Shown here: positions 32,720-43,015 of the stretch, piece after piece
Layout: each line of letters starts with the position of its first letter
Numbering within the stretch: position 1 is the first letter of the stretch
Source of the DNA: Nitrososphaerota archaeon
GTDB taxonomy: Archaea > Thermoproteota > Nitrososphaeria > Nitrososphaerales > Nitrosopumilaceae
Length of the DNA stretch: 64,000 nt
Direction: 5' to 3'
NCBI GenBank assembly: GCA_016201435.1
Contig: JACQCT010000014.1
Span: 124,001-188,000 of the forward strand
Notes under the pieces: model-generated
Seen by the model: the letters and a program-made list of their open reading frames with translations, nothing else
Told to the model about the DNA's origin: nothing
Databases searched by the model: none
Position numbers and translations under genes: made by a program

Positions 32720-34858
32720 ATGGGTTTGGACAAAACATCATTTCTGCTAGTGTTATTTGTGTTTTTAATTTCTGTTACTGTTTTATCCGTCAATACTAAA
32801 TCGGTTTACGCAAATCCATCAGGTACAGACACCTGGGGACTGTTACCAAATCAAAACTATGTAGATTTATCAATTAACCAAGCTTGCGGATCCGGCAATG
32901 ATAACGATCTTGATGGAATATGTAATAGCTGGGAGGACGGAACTAATGGACCTGGTCTCCACATCAGAATTAGTCAGGGGGGTATAAATTACAGCTATGA
33001 CTTGAGCTGTAATACAGCCGCAACCTATTCCACGGATCCTACTGGATACAGCGTATGTCCTTCAGCTAACCACAAAGATGTCTATGTGGAGATTGACGCG
33101 ATGCAGGGACACTCGATCAGTGCAACTGCTATAGGTGACGTTGCTAACGCATTTAATCAATCGCCTGTAACAAATGGTGACAGCACAACTGGTGTACATT
33201 TGCATGTTCAATATGGTGAGAACCCCAGCACATCAAGTGAAGACACCGGTGTTCATGTTACTAGCCTAAAGGTCGCAACTGCACTTTGGAATACAAATAC
33301 CGCACCCAATTATGGGTATTGGGTTGGGAAAGAAAATTTCTTCGGCACAATTGCTGAAAGGAATACAGCGAATGCTGATCATATTACATATTGTGTTCAC
33401 AGTGATGGCACATCAGAAACGTGGCATGACTGCGGTACTGCAAAGAGACAATCCTTCCATTACGCTATGTCTATTCATAAACAGTATGAATCTTCTACAT
33501 CATCAGGTTATGCTGAGATAGGCGGAAATGATTTCGTAATGTCACTAGGAGCTTTGGCTACTGTAGGTACAGATGAAATGGAAGCTGATTTCATGCATGA
33601 ACTTGGTCATAACCTTGGTCTTTACCATGGCGGGGTAAGATCTCCAGATGTGAACGCGAATGGTAAATTTGACGCAACCGACGATAACGCTGATAATTGC
33701 AAGCCAAACTACATCAGCATAATGAATTATGAATATGAATTCAGATCATCAGGTGCCCAGTGCAGGGTTCTGGATTACTCTAATGTTCTCTTGAATCCTC
33801 TCGATGAAAATAATCTTGTCGATAGCGCTGTGGGCAGCGATCCCTACCCAAATCCTGTTCCAGATCCACCTGGAGGTGCGACCGGAACTTGTAATAATGC
33901 TGCTCATAACGGTCAAGAACAACCAATTTGGTACTCAAATCCTTCGGGGGCTAAAACACCAGCAACAACTGGAACAAGTCCTGGTGCGACAGTTGACTGG
34001 AATGGTGATGGTATTTCAGGAGCAACATATAATCAAAACCTTAACAACATACCATCCATTACAGGATGCAGCTCCACTTACAAGTCTATACTGATAGGAC
34101 ATAATGACTGGACTTCAGGTGATATGAACTATAACTTCAGATCTTCTGCTCTGTATTCAAGCAATGATAACAACACGGCTGATACTGCTTTTTGTGATAA
34201 TTGTCTCTATGTGACTGAGGGTAATCAAACATCGACGCCACCGCAAAACTTGCAGGCCGTGGCAGGTAATGCACAAACATCACTAAGCTGGACGGCTCCA
34301 GCAAACAACGGTGATTCTCCAATCACAGGCTACAAAATATACAGATCAATTACTACTGGAACAGAAACACTTCTGACAACAATTGGAAACGTCACCTCAC
34401 ACACTGATATCGGACTTACAAACGGTGTGACATACTTTTACATAGTAACCGCTATCAACTCTGCAGGGGAGTCTGTAAACTCTGATGAGGCAAGTGCCAC
34501 ACCTGTTACTATTCCATCAGCACCGAATACGTTTATTGATAACACATCTAACCCATCCCAAGGTACTGTAACATTTTCTTTCCATTCGGACATGCCTCAA
34601 AGTACTTTTGAATGTCAATTAGATAGCGGAGGTTTCTCGACGTGTACAAGCCCGCAATCATATTCTGGTTTAGTCCCGGGACAACACATGCTACAAATCA
34701 GGGCCATTAACAACGGTCAGATGGATTCAACTCCTGCTTCATCTTCAGTGCAGGTTAGCTCACCACCGACTGACTTGCAGTATGTAAACATTGGTTTAGT
34801 TACTGCAGTATTAGCAATAACAAGCATCATCTTGGCAATAGTAGCTCGCAGAAGATAG
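32720..34858 (+). CDS. Exported metzincin protease with FnIII domain and C-terminal anchor
   Basis: A 712-residue surface protein. A signal peptide (5-32, ending VYANP) is followed by a metallopeptidase domain with HELGHNLGLYH (H293, E294, H297, H303), the metzincin zinc motif, and a Met-turn ISIMNYE. Residues about 510-590 are a fibronectin type III domain (PPQNLQAV, SLSWTAPANNGDSPITGYKI) and 595-680 an Ig-like repeat. The end has one membrane span (INIGLV-like segment YVNIGLVTAVLAI) and RRR, which would anchor it with the protease outside. The subtilisin gene starts one base after its stop, so the two proteases form an operon. Confidence 0.85.
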   Translation: MGLDKTSFLLVLFVFLISVTVLSVNTKSVYANPSGTDTWGLLPNQNYVDLSINQACGSGNDNDLDGICNSWEDGTNGPGLHIRISQGGINYSYDLSCNTAATYSTDPTGYSVCPSANHKDVYVEIDAMQGHSISATAIGDVANAFNQSPVTNGDSTTGVHLHVQYGENPSTSSEDTGVHVTSLKVATALWNTNTAPNYGYWVGKENFFGTIAERNTANADHITYCVHSDGTSETWHDCGTAKRQSFHYAMSIHKQYESSTSSGYAEIGGNDFVMSLGALATVGTDEMEADFMHELGHNLGLYHGGVRSPDVNANGKFDATDDNADNCKPNYISIMNYEYEFRSSGAQCRVLDYSNVLLNPLDENNLVDSAVGSDPYPNPVPDPPGGATGTCNNAAHNGQEQPIWYSNPSGAKTPATTGTSPGATVDWNGDGISGATYNQNLNNIPSITGCSSTYKSILIGHNDWTSGDMNYNFRSSALYSSNDNNTADTAFCDNCLYVTEGNQTSTPPQNLQAVAGNAQTSLSWTAPANNGDSPITGYKIYRSITTGTETLLTTIGNVTSHTDIGLTNGVTYFYIVTAINSAGESVNSDEASATPVTIPSAPNTFIDNTSNPSQGTVTFSFHSDMPQSTFECQLDSGGFSTCTSPQSYSGLVPGQHMLQIRAINNGQMDSTPASSSVQVSSPPTDLQYVNIGLVTAVLAITSIILAIVARRR

Positions 34859-34859
34859 T

Positions 34860-37800
34860 ATGAAATGGCAAGCTATCATTCTTGGCACAATAGTAGCTTG
34901 TGGAATTGTTCCTATACAGTATTCTTCTATCCCTTTCATGTCACCACCCACTTTGATACCACAAGCTTATGCTGCAAATGCAACAGGTTCAATCACAATG
35001 GCTATGACAAGCAGTGTTGCAACTACATTACCCGTTGTAAATCCTACTAATGACATAGCAGTAAACCCAACAACCAACACAATCTATGTAACTTTTCTAG
35101 GTGCTCCCAATTCAACCTCCGTAATTGATGGTGCAACAAATACTGTCACAGCTACAATACCAATTGGATCTAGTTCTAATCATGTGGCAGTAAACCCAAC
35201 AACTAACACCATCTATGTAACTAATGCCAGTAAAATCTCCGCAATTAATGGTACAACAAATACTGTCACAGCTACAATACCAATTGGATCTAGTAGTTCT
35301 AATTTGAATTATGTGGCAGTAAACCCAACAACTAACACCATCTATGTAACTAATGCCAGTAAAATCTCCGCAATTAATGGTACAACAAATACTGTCACAG
35401 CTACTTTAGATGCTGGATCTGATTTGAATGGTATAGCAATAAACCCAACAACTAACACCATCTATGTAACTGTCTCCAATTCTTATAAAATCTGGGTAAT
35501 TGATGGCACGATAAATGCTTTCACAGATACAATATCAGTAGGAAATTTTCCTCAAAGTGTAGCAGTGAACCCTGTAACCAATACCATCTATGTGACTACA
35601 TCTACCAATTCAATTTTCGTAATTGATGGCACAACAAATACTGTCACAGCTACAATACCAATTGGATCTGGTCCTAATCATGTGGCAATAAATCCTATTA
35701 CCAATACCATCTATGTAACATCATATGACAATACAATTTATGTAATTGATGGAACAACAAATACTGTCACAGCTACAATACCAATTGGAAGTGTTCCTCA
35801 AGGAGTAGCAGTGAACCCTGTAACCAATACCATCTATACAGCTAATAGAAATCTCAATACAATATCCGTTATTAATGGCGCAATAAACAATTGGTCATCT
35901 GGGGAGAAAATTTCTATAACCTTGATTGATCCTGATGCAAACAAAAATAACGCAATTGCAGAACACCTCAACGTGTATGATCCAACAGTAGAAAGGATTG
36001 CTACAATGAGGATTGGTGCTCCGTTCACATTGACCGGTGGGAGTGCGGATTTCTTTAACTTTAATAATAGAACAGTTACAGGTTCAGGTTTTGAATCATC
36101 TAGTATTGGTGCGTCAGTGCGTGTATTAACCCAAGAACATACTGCAATAACTGACAAGGCGCAAGATGAATCAATTAGTGGACGGCCTGTTTACACTATA
36201 GGTTCATCACCTGCTACAATCAGAAACCATGGCGGCATGATTATAGATCTGAAAACAACAATGCAGACTCTGAGAGATACCATTCACGATACTGCAGTAG
36301 GCAACCCAGAGAAATTCAAAGGATTCAACTTCCTTAACTTAGATCTGAGATCATTTCAACTTCTGAGCCATCATGCATTAGGAGTTTCAATAACATCGGT
36401 GACAGTATATTTGGCACACAACCCTGGCGGTCCAATACTTGATTCAAGTGGTAATTTGTCACCTGGTTTGAACATAGTCCCGATCGCAAACACAACTTCG
36501 TTGCAGGACTTCATCAACCTTAATGTAACAAGCAATAAAGTTACTAATTCCTCACAGGTAAACAAGGACATCTTTGAAATTCCAAAGACAGACAACATCG
36601 GTTTGATCTTCCAGTTTACAACAAATGGCGAGGTGGTCCTTGGTCCAAACCAAGGATACCCAATAGTGTCTGACTTTTTCTCAATTGGTTTAACGGATTT
36701 TGATGTAACAAATGATCAAAGAATAAACAATGCAATTTACAGATTTGAGCTTGAAGAGACTGGTAATAACACAAACATCTTTACTGGTTCAAACACGTAT
36801 GTTATGCTCAACCAGCTTAACATCTTTGATCCAAACACCTACTCTACCCTGAAGACACACGGCACTGAAGTCAAGTTTGCCGCAATTCAAGACATGCGCC
36901 AAGTAAAGGGCAATGCTCCTCAAGTCACATACTTGGATCGAGGTACCAATGGCATTAATACAATAATAGCTGCACAACAAGATATACGATCACATAATGG
37001 TATAGTAAAATTTGATCAAAAGAAATACAACATTGGTGATGCTGTTGGGATAACACTTTGGGATAGTGACTTGAATGTCGAAAATGATCTTTTGGACATT
37101 TACACAAGTGTTCCTCCATCAGGAAATTTGGCAACTGATCCACAAGATGTTACAGTAGATACAATTGGCTTGCGCGGTCTTGGAACAAACTCCTATGGAG
37201 TCTCTTTTGGAAAACTATTGGAAATAGTATTTGGCAACTATGACATAAGATGGTCTAACTCGATCATCCCAGGCGATGTAAATCACACATCTTCATGTAC
37301 ATTTGCAGCAGGTGACGTTAACTCGCCTACTGCGACAACACTGGGAAAAGCAACTAGCTTGTCAGCTACTGGCTTTACCCTAGTTGAGACTGGTCCATCC
37401 ACTGGCATCTTCAAAGGTGACTTTGAATTCCCAGACGAACTTTGCCAGTCAGGTGTTGTAGTCTCTACTACGGGGTTGGACATCAAGGCCAAGTACTATG
37501 ACTTTACAGATGGCTCTGGAAGATTTGCTGAGAAATCAGACTCTGTAATGGGTTTTGGTTTTGTTGACACACTGAAAATTGTCCCAGAGTTTGCCACTTT
37601 TACGACAATAAATCACGTCAAACCTCTTCCTAATTCACCGGACGAACCGGTCCCAGTAATAATATTTTACAGAAATTCAACAGTCATCGGAGCAGGCAAG
37701 GATGAATTAAGGAATCTAGGATTGACCCCAACCAAAACTATCGATATACTTCCCTCTGTTTCCCTAGATTTAACGCGTACTCAACTGGACGGAATATCAA

Positions 37801-40028
37801 ACAAATACGCCGTAGCCATTTTTCGAGATCAAACAGTCTATGCATCTGGAATTCAGACCGACAACACTATCAAAGCAAATTCCGTATGGCCAAGCTATAC
37901 AGGCAATGGCATAAATATTGCCATCCTAGATTCAGGAATCGCAGAACAACCATTACTACCACCAGATCTTTGTCATACCACTTTTAGTGTTGGCGATTGT
38001 TCTGATGAGGTTGGACATGGTACTCATGTAACTGGGATTGCATTGGCACGTGGATCAACAACCTCCCCAGCTTCAACACCTCTAATAGGTGTTGCACCAC
38101 AGGCATCTCTCATAGTTGTTAAGGTGACTCACCTAATTAACAATTTATCGCAGGGTCAGTATTCAAATGTAGGTGCTGGCATAGATTGGGCAATTCATTA
38201 TGGCGGTGCAGATGTAATAAATTTAAGCCTTGAAAGTGCAGCTACTTTTCACGACAACGAAAATTGTGATGTTGATCCGATTTCAAGTAATGATGTTGGA
38301 GGCATTTACCCATATATTTACGCAGCATTAGAACATGGCGTATCTGTTGTTGCTGCAAGTGGCAACCAAGGAGATATTGCCTCCCCAGCTTGTATAAGCA
38401 AGGTCATCGCGGTAGGAGCGGTTGATAGTAGTTTCCAACTTTTCAATGATGGCGTTCACTCGTCTGGTACTGGTGAAGCCATGAGGGCACATGGACTGGT
38501 TGCTCCAGGGGTAAACATAATGTCGACTTGGCCTTTCTCTCCTATTCCACCAGGTAACACATCAGGTATGAAATCAGAAAGTGGTACTTCGATGGCGGCA
38601 CCAGCAGTAACTGGAACCATAGCACTGATGAAGCAGAAAAATGTTGCATCTGGCAACCCACCTTTGGACCCTCAAGATATATCCAATATTCTATTCTTTT
38701 CTGCGTGTAAATTTTCCTGCGGCATTCCCGTTCTACCAGATCAAAGATTTGGCAACGGAATGTTAGATGCCTCTGCAGCTGTAAACTTGGCTGCACAGTC
38801 ATTACCTCTAACTCATAGAACTCATACGGACTTAACAGTTAGTCAGCCGTCTGCTTTTGTTGGTGATGATATTACCGTTATGGCGACTGTATCAGATATT
38901 GAACTCGTTAAAATTAAACCTGTAGGTTTTGATAATCTTGTCTTTTTTGATACACATCATCATTACGATTATTTTACTGGTAAAACTTGCAGCGATGATC
39001 TTGTTAACAAACAACTAAAATGTACGATACATTGGAAACCAGGAATTGCAGATAATTTCCAAGTTTTTGCCGTATTTTTAGGTGATGGTGGTTTTCACCA
39101 TGACATGAGTTCTGGAAGCAAATCTGTTAATGTTATAATTCATCCTCCTCCTACGACTAAAACTACTGTAACTGCAAGCAAAAGTTCCATAAACAAAAAA
39201 GACACTACTGAGATTATTGTAAAGGTATCGCCAGATCCTGGTGTAACACCTATTACTTCAGGGAGTGTGACATTCCAAACCACCGGATTATCAGGTGGAT
39301 GGATTGATCCACCATCACCACCATGTAGTCCATCCGGTACCGACTTTGTATGTCATACAACTTATCATGCTCCAGACTTGAAAGGAATTGTTACAATAAA
39401 GGCTACATTTTCTGATACGCTTGGTGCACATCTTGGAAGCGATGGGCATCAAGATATCCAAGTTACTGATTGCATGTTTTCAACATTTGCTTTTGGAAGC
39501 GTGCTCGAGCCACAAGTTAAAGCCATCAGAGATTTCCGAAACCATAATTTACTTCAAACCAAAGACGGTTCAAGTTTCATGATTGTTTTCAACGCATGGT
39601 ACTATTCGTTCAGCCCATATGTTTCTGATTTAGAAAGAAGCCAACCATGGTTTAAACAAATGGTAATGACGTCAACATATCCACTTTTAGATATTCTTAC
39701 AGCTGCTGGCAAGGTATACTCTGTGCTGCCAGGAGAATACGGCTCGTTATCATCTGGCCTTGTCGCTAGTTCCTTGATAGGCGGGGTCTATTTTGGCCCA
39801 CTTGCTTTATCATCACGACAAGTAAGGAACCACAAATACAATTACAAACTGGTTGCCGGAATATTTTTCAGTATTCTTGCAGCAACAATTTGCTCAGTCA
39901 TTCTAGGAAATCAAATAGCATTGATGGTAACAACACCCATTTTTGTTATATCCTCAACTGCAATCTTTGCTACACTATCAACAAAGGCATTAGTAATCAT
40001 TTACAAGAAGATAAAGAGCCACATATGA
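34860..40028 (+). CDS. YVTN-propeller/subtilisin surface protein
   Basis: A 1722-residue exported protein. After a signal peptide (1-38) come seven TNTIYVT-type repeats (about 45-345), enough for one seven-bladed propeller. Residues 345-960 are beta-rich modules with two ETGxxTxIF signatures. Residues 1015-1300 are a subtilisin domain with D1024 (ILDSGI), H1053 (GHGTHVTG) and S1244 (GTSMAAP). Ig-like modules follow, and the last 150 residues hold three or more membrane spans. Expected to sit in the cell envelope and cut proteins outside. It follows the metzincin gene by one base. Confidence 0.88.
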   Translation: MKWQAIILGTIVACGIVPIQYSSIPFMSPPTLIPQAYAANATGSITMAMTSSVATTLPVVNPTNDIAVNPTTNTIYVTFLGAPNSTSVIDGATNTVTATIPIGSSSNHVAVNPTTNTIYVTNASKISAINGTTNTVTATIPIGSSSSNLNYVAVNPTTNTIYVTNASKISAINGTTNTVTATLDAGSDLNGIAINPTTNTIYVTVSNSYKIWVIDGTINAFTDTISVGNFPQSVAVNPVTNTIYVTTSTNSIFVIDGTTNTVTATIPIGSGPNHVAINPITNTIYVTSYDNTIYVIDGTTNTVTATIPIGSVPQGVAVNPVTNTIYTANRNLNTISVINGAINNWSSGEKISITLIDPDANKNNAIAEHLNVYDPTVERIATMRIGAPFTLTGGSADFFNFNNRTVTGSGFESSSIGASVRVLTQEHTAITDKAQDESISGRPVYTIGSSPATIRNHGGMIIDLKTTMQTLRDTIHDTAVGNPEKFKGFNFLNLDLRSFQLLSHHALGVSITSVTVYLAHNPGGPILDSSGNLSPGLNIVPIANTTSLQDFINLNVTSNKVTNSSQVNKDIFEIPKTDNIGLIFQFTTNGEVVLGPNQGYPIVSDFFSIGLTDFDVTNDQRINNAIYRFELEETGNNTNIFTGSNTYVMLNQLNIFDPNTYSTLKTHGTEVKFAAIQDMRQVKGNAPQVTYLDRGTNGINTIIAAQQDIRSHNGIVKFDQKKYNIGDAVGITLWDSDLNVENDLLDIYTSVPPSGNLATDPQDVTVDTIGLRGLGTNSYGVSFGKLLEIVFGNYDIRWSNSIIPGDVNHTSSCTFAAGDVNSPTATTLGKATSLSATGFTLVETGPSTGIFKGDFEFPDELCQSGVVVSTTGLDIKAKYYDFTDGSGRFAEKSDSVMGFGFVDTLKIVPEFATFTTINHVKPLPNSPDEPVPVIIFYRNSTVIGAGKDELRNLGLTPTKTIDILPSVSLDLTRTQLDGISNKYAVAIFRDQTVYASGIQTDNTIKANSVWPSYTGNGINIAILDSGIAEQPLLPPDLCHTTFSVGDCSDEVGHGTHVTGIALARGSTTSPASTPLIGVAPQASLIVVKVTHLINNLSQGQYSNVGAGIDWAIHYGGADVINLSLESAATFHDNENCDVDPISSNDVGGIYPYIYAALEHGVSVVAASGNQGDIASPACISKVIAVGAVDSSFQLFNDGVHSSGTGEAMRAHGLVAPGVNIMSTWPFSPIPPGNTSGMKSESGTSMAAPAVTGTIALMKQKNVASGNPPLDPQDISNILFFSACKFSCGIPVLPDQRFGNGMLDASAAVNLAAQSLPLTHRTHTDLTVSQPSAFVGDDITVMATVSDIELVKIKPVGFDNLVFFDTHHHYDYFTGKTCSDDLVNKQLKCTIHWKPGIADNFQVFAVFLGDGGFHHDMSSGSKSVNVIIHPPPTTKTTVTASKSSINKKDTTEIIVKVSPDPGVTPITSGSVTFQTTGLSGGWIDPPSPPCSPSGTDFVCHTTYHAPDLKGIVTIKATFSDTLGAHLGSDGHQDIQVTDCMFSTFAFGSVLEPQVKAIRDFRNHNLLQTKDGSSFMIVFNAWYYSFSPYVSDLERSQPWFKQMVMTSTYPLLDILTAAGKVYSVLPGEYGSLSSGLVASSLIGGVYFGPLALSSRQVRNHKYNYKLVAGIFFSILAATICSVILGNQIALMVTTPIFVISSTAIFATLSTKALVIIYKKIKSHI
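35040..35880 (+). repeat. Seven tandem propeller repeats, partly near-identical in DNA
   Basis: The coding region of the propeller repeats the unit TNTIYVT seven times at roughly 120-base spacing. Several stretches are identical at DNA level, for example ACTGTCACAGCTACAATACC occurs at about 35141, 35261, 35640 and 35764. The near-identity suggests recent duplication or gene conversion of blades. Confidence 0.8.
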
Positions 40029-40150
40029 GATTTCATGTAAGTCACGGTGTATTTTCTGGATGAAATCATTAGAAAGATTAATTCAAGTTTTGGATTTACA
40101 GAATTCTGACTTTATAAAGATTTGTTGCCATAAATGTAAGTAATGATTAA

Positions 40151-41950
40151 GTGTATTCCGTACCAGATATACCATATGAACATGGACTTGGAGATGGTCT
40201 TCTGAATTTAGATTATTCACGTTTTTTCCAGAAATTTAAAGTTGGAAAAGAATCACGTATATTCCTTGCATCGATTTTAATCCTAGCAGGATTTTCTTTG
40301 TTTGTTCCAATTCAATTGGCGATGGCTACTGTAACAGTTACTTGGGATTTTAGCACAGGACATAGCACTAACGATGGTGGTGTTAATGCACTTGTTCCTC
40401 GTGTATTTTTTACTGTAAATGACACCAGCCTGATAAATGGTAAACAAGACACCATATCCGTTAAAGTCAACTCCACTTCAGACCAGAATGGAATTACGCT
40501 TACTATACCTGAAGATCCTGGAGATACAGGAATTTTCACTAATACAAATCTTATTTTCACAAATGGTCCAAGTCAATTCCATCTTAGTGATACTGCAATC
40601 GTCAATCTTAATGATTCATCAGGGAACATAGATCCAACTCAGGTAGATTTTGTACCTAATTCTGCTTTGCCTTTTGGTTTATTGATTTTTTCAACATCGG
40701 ATCCTGCAGGCATTTCATTTTTTGTCAAAGAAACCGGAAACAATACAGGAATTTTCAGTAATCCCGTAACGTTTACCAGTGGTCCTTCGGTTACTAACAG
40801 TTCGATTCAGGCAAATAACGGAGACATAATTAGTATTTTTAACCAAGATACAGGGCAATTTCAAAACTGGCTAATAATTCCAAATCCAAATTCTGCATTA
40901 GATGCGCTACCTGCAAATGAGGGGGATAATGTTACCGCAATATACAATGGAGTCAAGGACCAAACCAGATTAGATGCAGCTTCAGGAGGTGGAGGGGGAG
41001 GTGGTGGACTCATACAACCCGGTTTAGTGCTCGACATACTAGCAGCAATCGGTGGTAGTCCCTTCATTGTCTCACCTCCATCATTTGGGGGAGCTTACTA
41101 TCATTATTCTGATGGCCTGACAATTACACAAGGTACAACAATGACAACTTTTGACACATCAAAGTACAATCAAGAAATTCCTAAACAAGTTATGATAGAG
41201 GGACAAAAAGTCAATATGACCTTTAAGACATTTGAGTCATACAACCCAACTGCTGTAATTCACATGGGATTGTACATCATACCAAGAGGCCAAGACATGT
41301 TAACAACAAATAGTATCGCCTCTATAGTATATGATAAGAATTCTCCCGTGGAAGTCAATGACCCAAATCACATACTGTCAAACGCCTCGGTATCTTCTAC
41401 TTCTGATGGTAAATTCCAATATACCCAATTCTCATTTGTTCCAACAAAATCATATGACAAGATGTCATTTCTTGTCAGAGCTTGGAACGATCACCTGTAC
41501 TCAACTGATGTAAGGGTTCACGATGAGATTATCCAACTTCCATCTCCCAAAATCTTGCCTACTGGTGTTTTTATGTATGATAACTTTAACGATTTACAAG
41601 CAGCGTTAGAAAAGGACAAATTTTACAAGTCACCGATAATGGCTCACATTCATAGTACGACAGATGTATTCAGTTCGACCGATGCTGGTCATCTCTATTG
41701 GTTATATGATACCATAAATCATACAGTAACTTTGGTAATTGAAGACAAAAATGATAACGAGCTATATTCATACAAAGGAACACTTGATCCATTTGTCCAA
41801 GATAAAAAAGGTGATTATGGATTTATGCATTTTACTGTCAAACAGTTGAATAGGGAGGATGAACAACAAGAAAAACAAGCTATGGAAATTGAAGCGGCCA
41901 AGGCATTGTTTTTGGCATTAGAAAATGGCATGAATTTTGGAAATCAGTAA
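40151..41950 (+). CDS. Exported beta-rich surface protein
   Basis: A 599-residue protein, start GTG 40151. A hydrophobic signal (about 38-60) is preceded by an unusually long 35-residue N-terminal stretch. Two copies of a beta module carry GDTGIFTNTNLIFTNGPSQ and ETGNNTGIFSNPVTFTSGPS, the ETGxxTGIF signature that also occurs in the subtilisin protein upstream. A run of eight Gly at about residue 280 separates this from a C-terminal part of unknown fold. It lies 122 bases after the subtilisin gene on the same strand and probably belongs to the same surface assembly. Confidence 0.65.
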   Translation: MYSVPDIPYEHGLGDGLLNLDYSRFFQKFKVGKESRIFLASILILAGFSLFVPIQLAMATVTVTWDFSTGHSTNDGGVNALVPRVFFTVNDTSLINGKQDTISVKVNSTSDQNGITLTIPEDPGDTGIFTNTNLIFTNGPSQFHLSDTAIVNLNDSSGNIDPTQVDFVPNSALPFGLLIFSTSDPAGISFFVKETGNNTGIFSNPVTFTSGPSVTNSSIQANNGDIISIFNQDTGQFQNWLIIPNPNSALDALPANEGDNVTAIYNGVKDQTRLDAASGGGGGGGGLIQPGLVLDILAAIGGSPFIVSPPSFGGAYYHYSDGLTITQGTTMTTFDTSKYNQEIPKQVMIEGQKVNMTFKTFESYNPTAVIHMGLYIIPRGQDMLTTNSIASIVYDKNSPVEVNDPNHILSNASVSSTSDGKFQYTQFSFVPTKSYDKMSFLVRAWNDHLYSTDVRVHDEIIQLPSPKILPTGVFMYDNFNDLQAALEKDKFYKSPIMAHIHSTTDVFSSTDAGHLYWLYDTINHTVTLVIEDKNDNELYSYKGTLDPFVQDKKGDYGFMHFTVKQLNREDEQQEKQAMEIEAAKALFLALENGMNFGNQ

Positions 41951-42007
41951 AGATAGATGGTACTCTTTATTTTTTATGTTCACATCTTAATGAATTACTT
42001 AATAATT

Positions 42008-42928
42008 TTATTGAACGATAGTTCCGCTACCTACTATCCGTATGGTTTGTGATTCCGGTTTTAAAATAACACAGATGTCACCTTTATCAAAAACGACTGG
42101 CTTGCCAAGTGACAGTTTCATTGGATTTAATGAAATTATCTTTGCAGGTCTAATTTGTAATCCTATATTTACAAGAAACATTTGATTTTCAGTTAAATCA
42201 CCTTTGAAAAATTTGTTCTTTGAATAGTCTAGTGTAATTTCTTGTGATACTTTAACTGAATCAGGTAAAGATAACAAATCTCCTCTTTGAACATCATCTG
42301 GAGTAATTCCTTTTACTGAAAGGCCAACTCGCGCGGGTGATATAGCCTCATCTACAGGGTCGTCATGCATTTGAATAGATTTGATCAAGACATCAGAGCC
42401 CTTAGGTAGGAGTTTTAGGTTATCGTATGTCTTTATTTTTCCTTGAGTCACCTTACCGAGTATAACAGTCCCAACACCCTTGACATCAAAGCAGTGGTCT
42501 ATCGAAATTTTGACTTTACCATCTTTTGTTATGGGCTGCAGTGCATCTACTTCTTTTTTCAGATCTCCAATCTCAACTAGTTTGTATTGTTCTACTACTG
42601 TGCCCTTTATCATAGCAAGAAGATTGTTTCTGTCTACTTCGTATGAATGACATAACAACCCTTGTGTTTTTTTAAGAACGTCTAGTGCAACAATTTGTTC
42701 TCCGGTAAATTTGTCAATTTTGGTTACGTAAAAAATCACATATTCTCCCATGTTAATAGCCTGAAAAAGCGACGGTATCTTTTCTGGAAAACCCGTTGGA
42801 GTTGTCCATGTTTTTACTATATCTGATTCTTTTCTATCATATATTGTAAGATCTGTCGCGGTTCCCTTTTTACCAAAATCTTTGGCAATCGATTCGTCTC
42901 CAAGTAATGTATAGTTAATTGATTTCAT
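42008..42928 (-). CDS. EF-Tu/SelB-like protein lacking a GTPase P-loop
   Basis: A 306-residue protein built like a translation GTPase, but residues 1-110 lack GxxxxGK[ST], DxxG and NKxD. Instead the equivalent start reads LLGDESIAKDFGKKGTATDL. Residues 120-200 match domain 2 (HCFDVKGVGTVILGKVTQGKI, then KSIQMHDDPVDEAISPARVGL), and 210-306 match domain 3. So it keeps the tRNA- or partner-binding barrels and has lost GTP binding. A role in regulation or rescue of translation is possible; no experimental role is known to me. Confidence 0.7.
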   Translation of the reverse strand: MKSINYTLLGDESIAKDFGKKGTATDLTIYDRKESDIVKTWTTPTGFPEKIPSLFQAINMGEYVIFYVTKIDKFTGEQIVALDVLKKTQGLLCHSYEVDRNNLLAMIKGTVVEQYKLVEIGDLKKEVDALQPITKDGKVKISIDHCFDVKGVGTVILGKVTQGKIKTYDNLKLLPKGSDVLIKSIQMHDDPVDEAISPARVGLSVKGITPDDVQRGDLLSLPDSVKVSQEITLDYSKNKFFKGDLTENQMFLVNIGLQIRPAKIISLNPMKLSLGKPVVFDKGDICVILKPESQTIRIVGSGTIVQ

Positions 42929-43015
42929 GGGTATTCGTAAAAGTCCATCACAATGGTACTTGTAAAAAATCTTGTGTCATTTATTAAACAAATTGAGTTT
43001 GAGCGTTAACAGATT

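Noticed and set aside
34780-34858. C-terminus of the metzincin as a PEFG-CTERM sorting signal
   Set aside because: It has a membrane span and RRR end but no PEFG motif; treated as a plain anchor.
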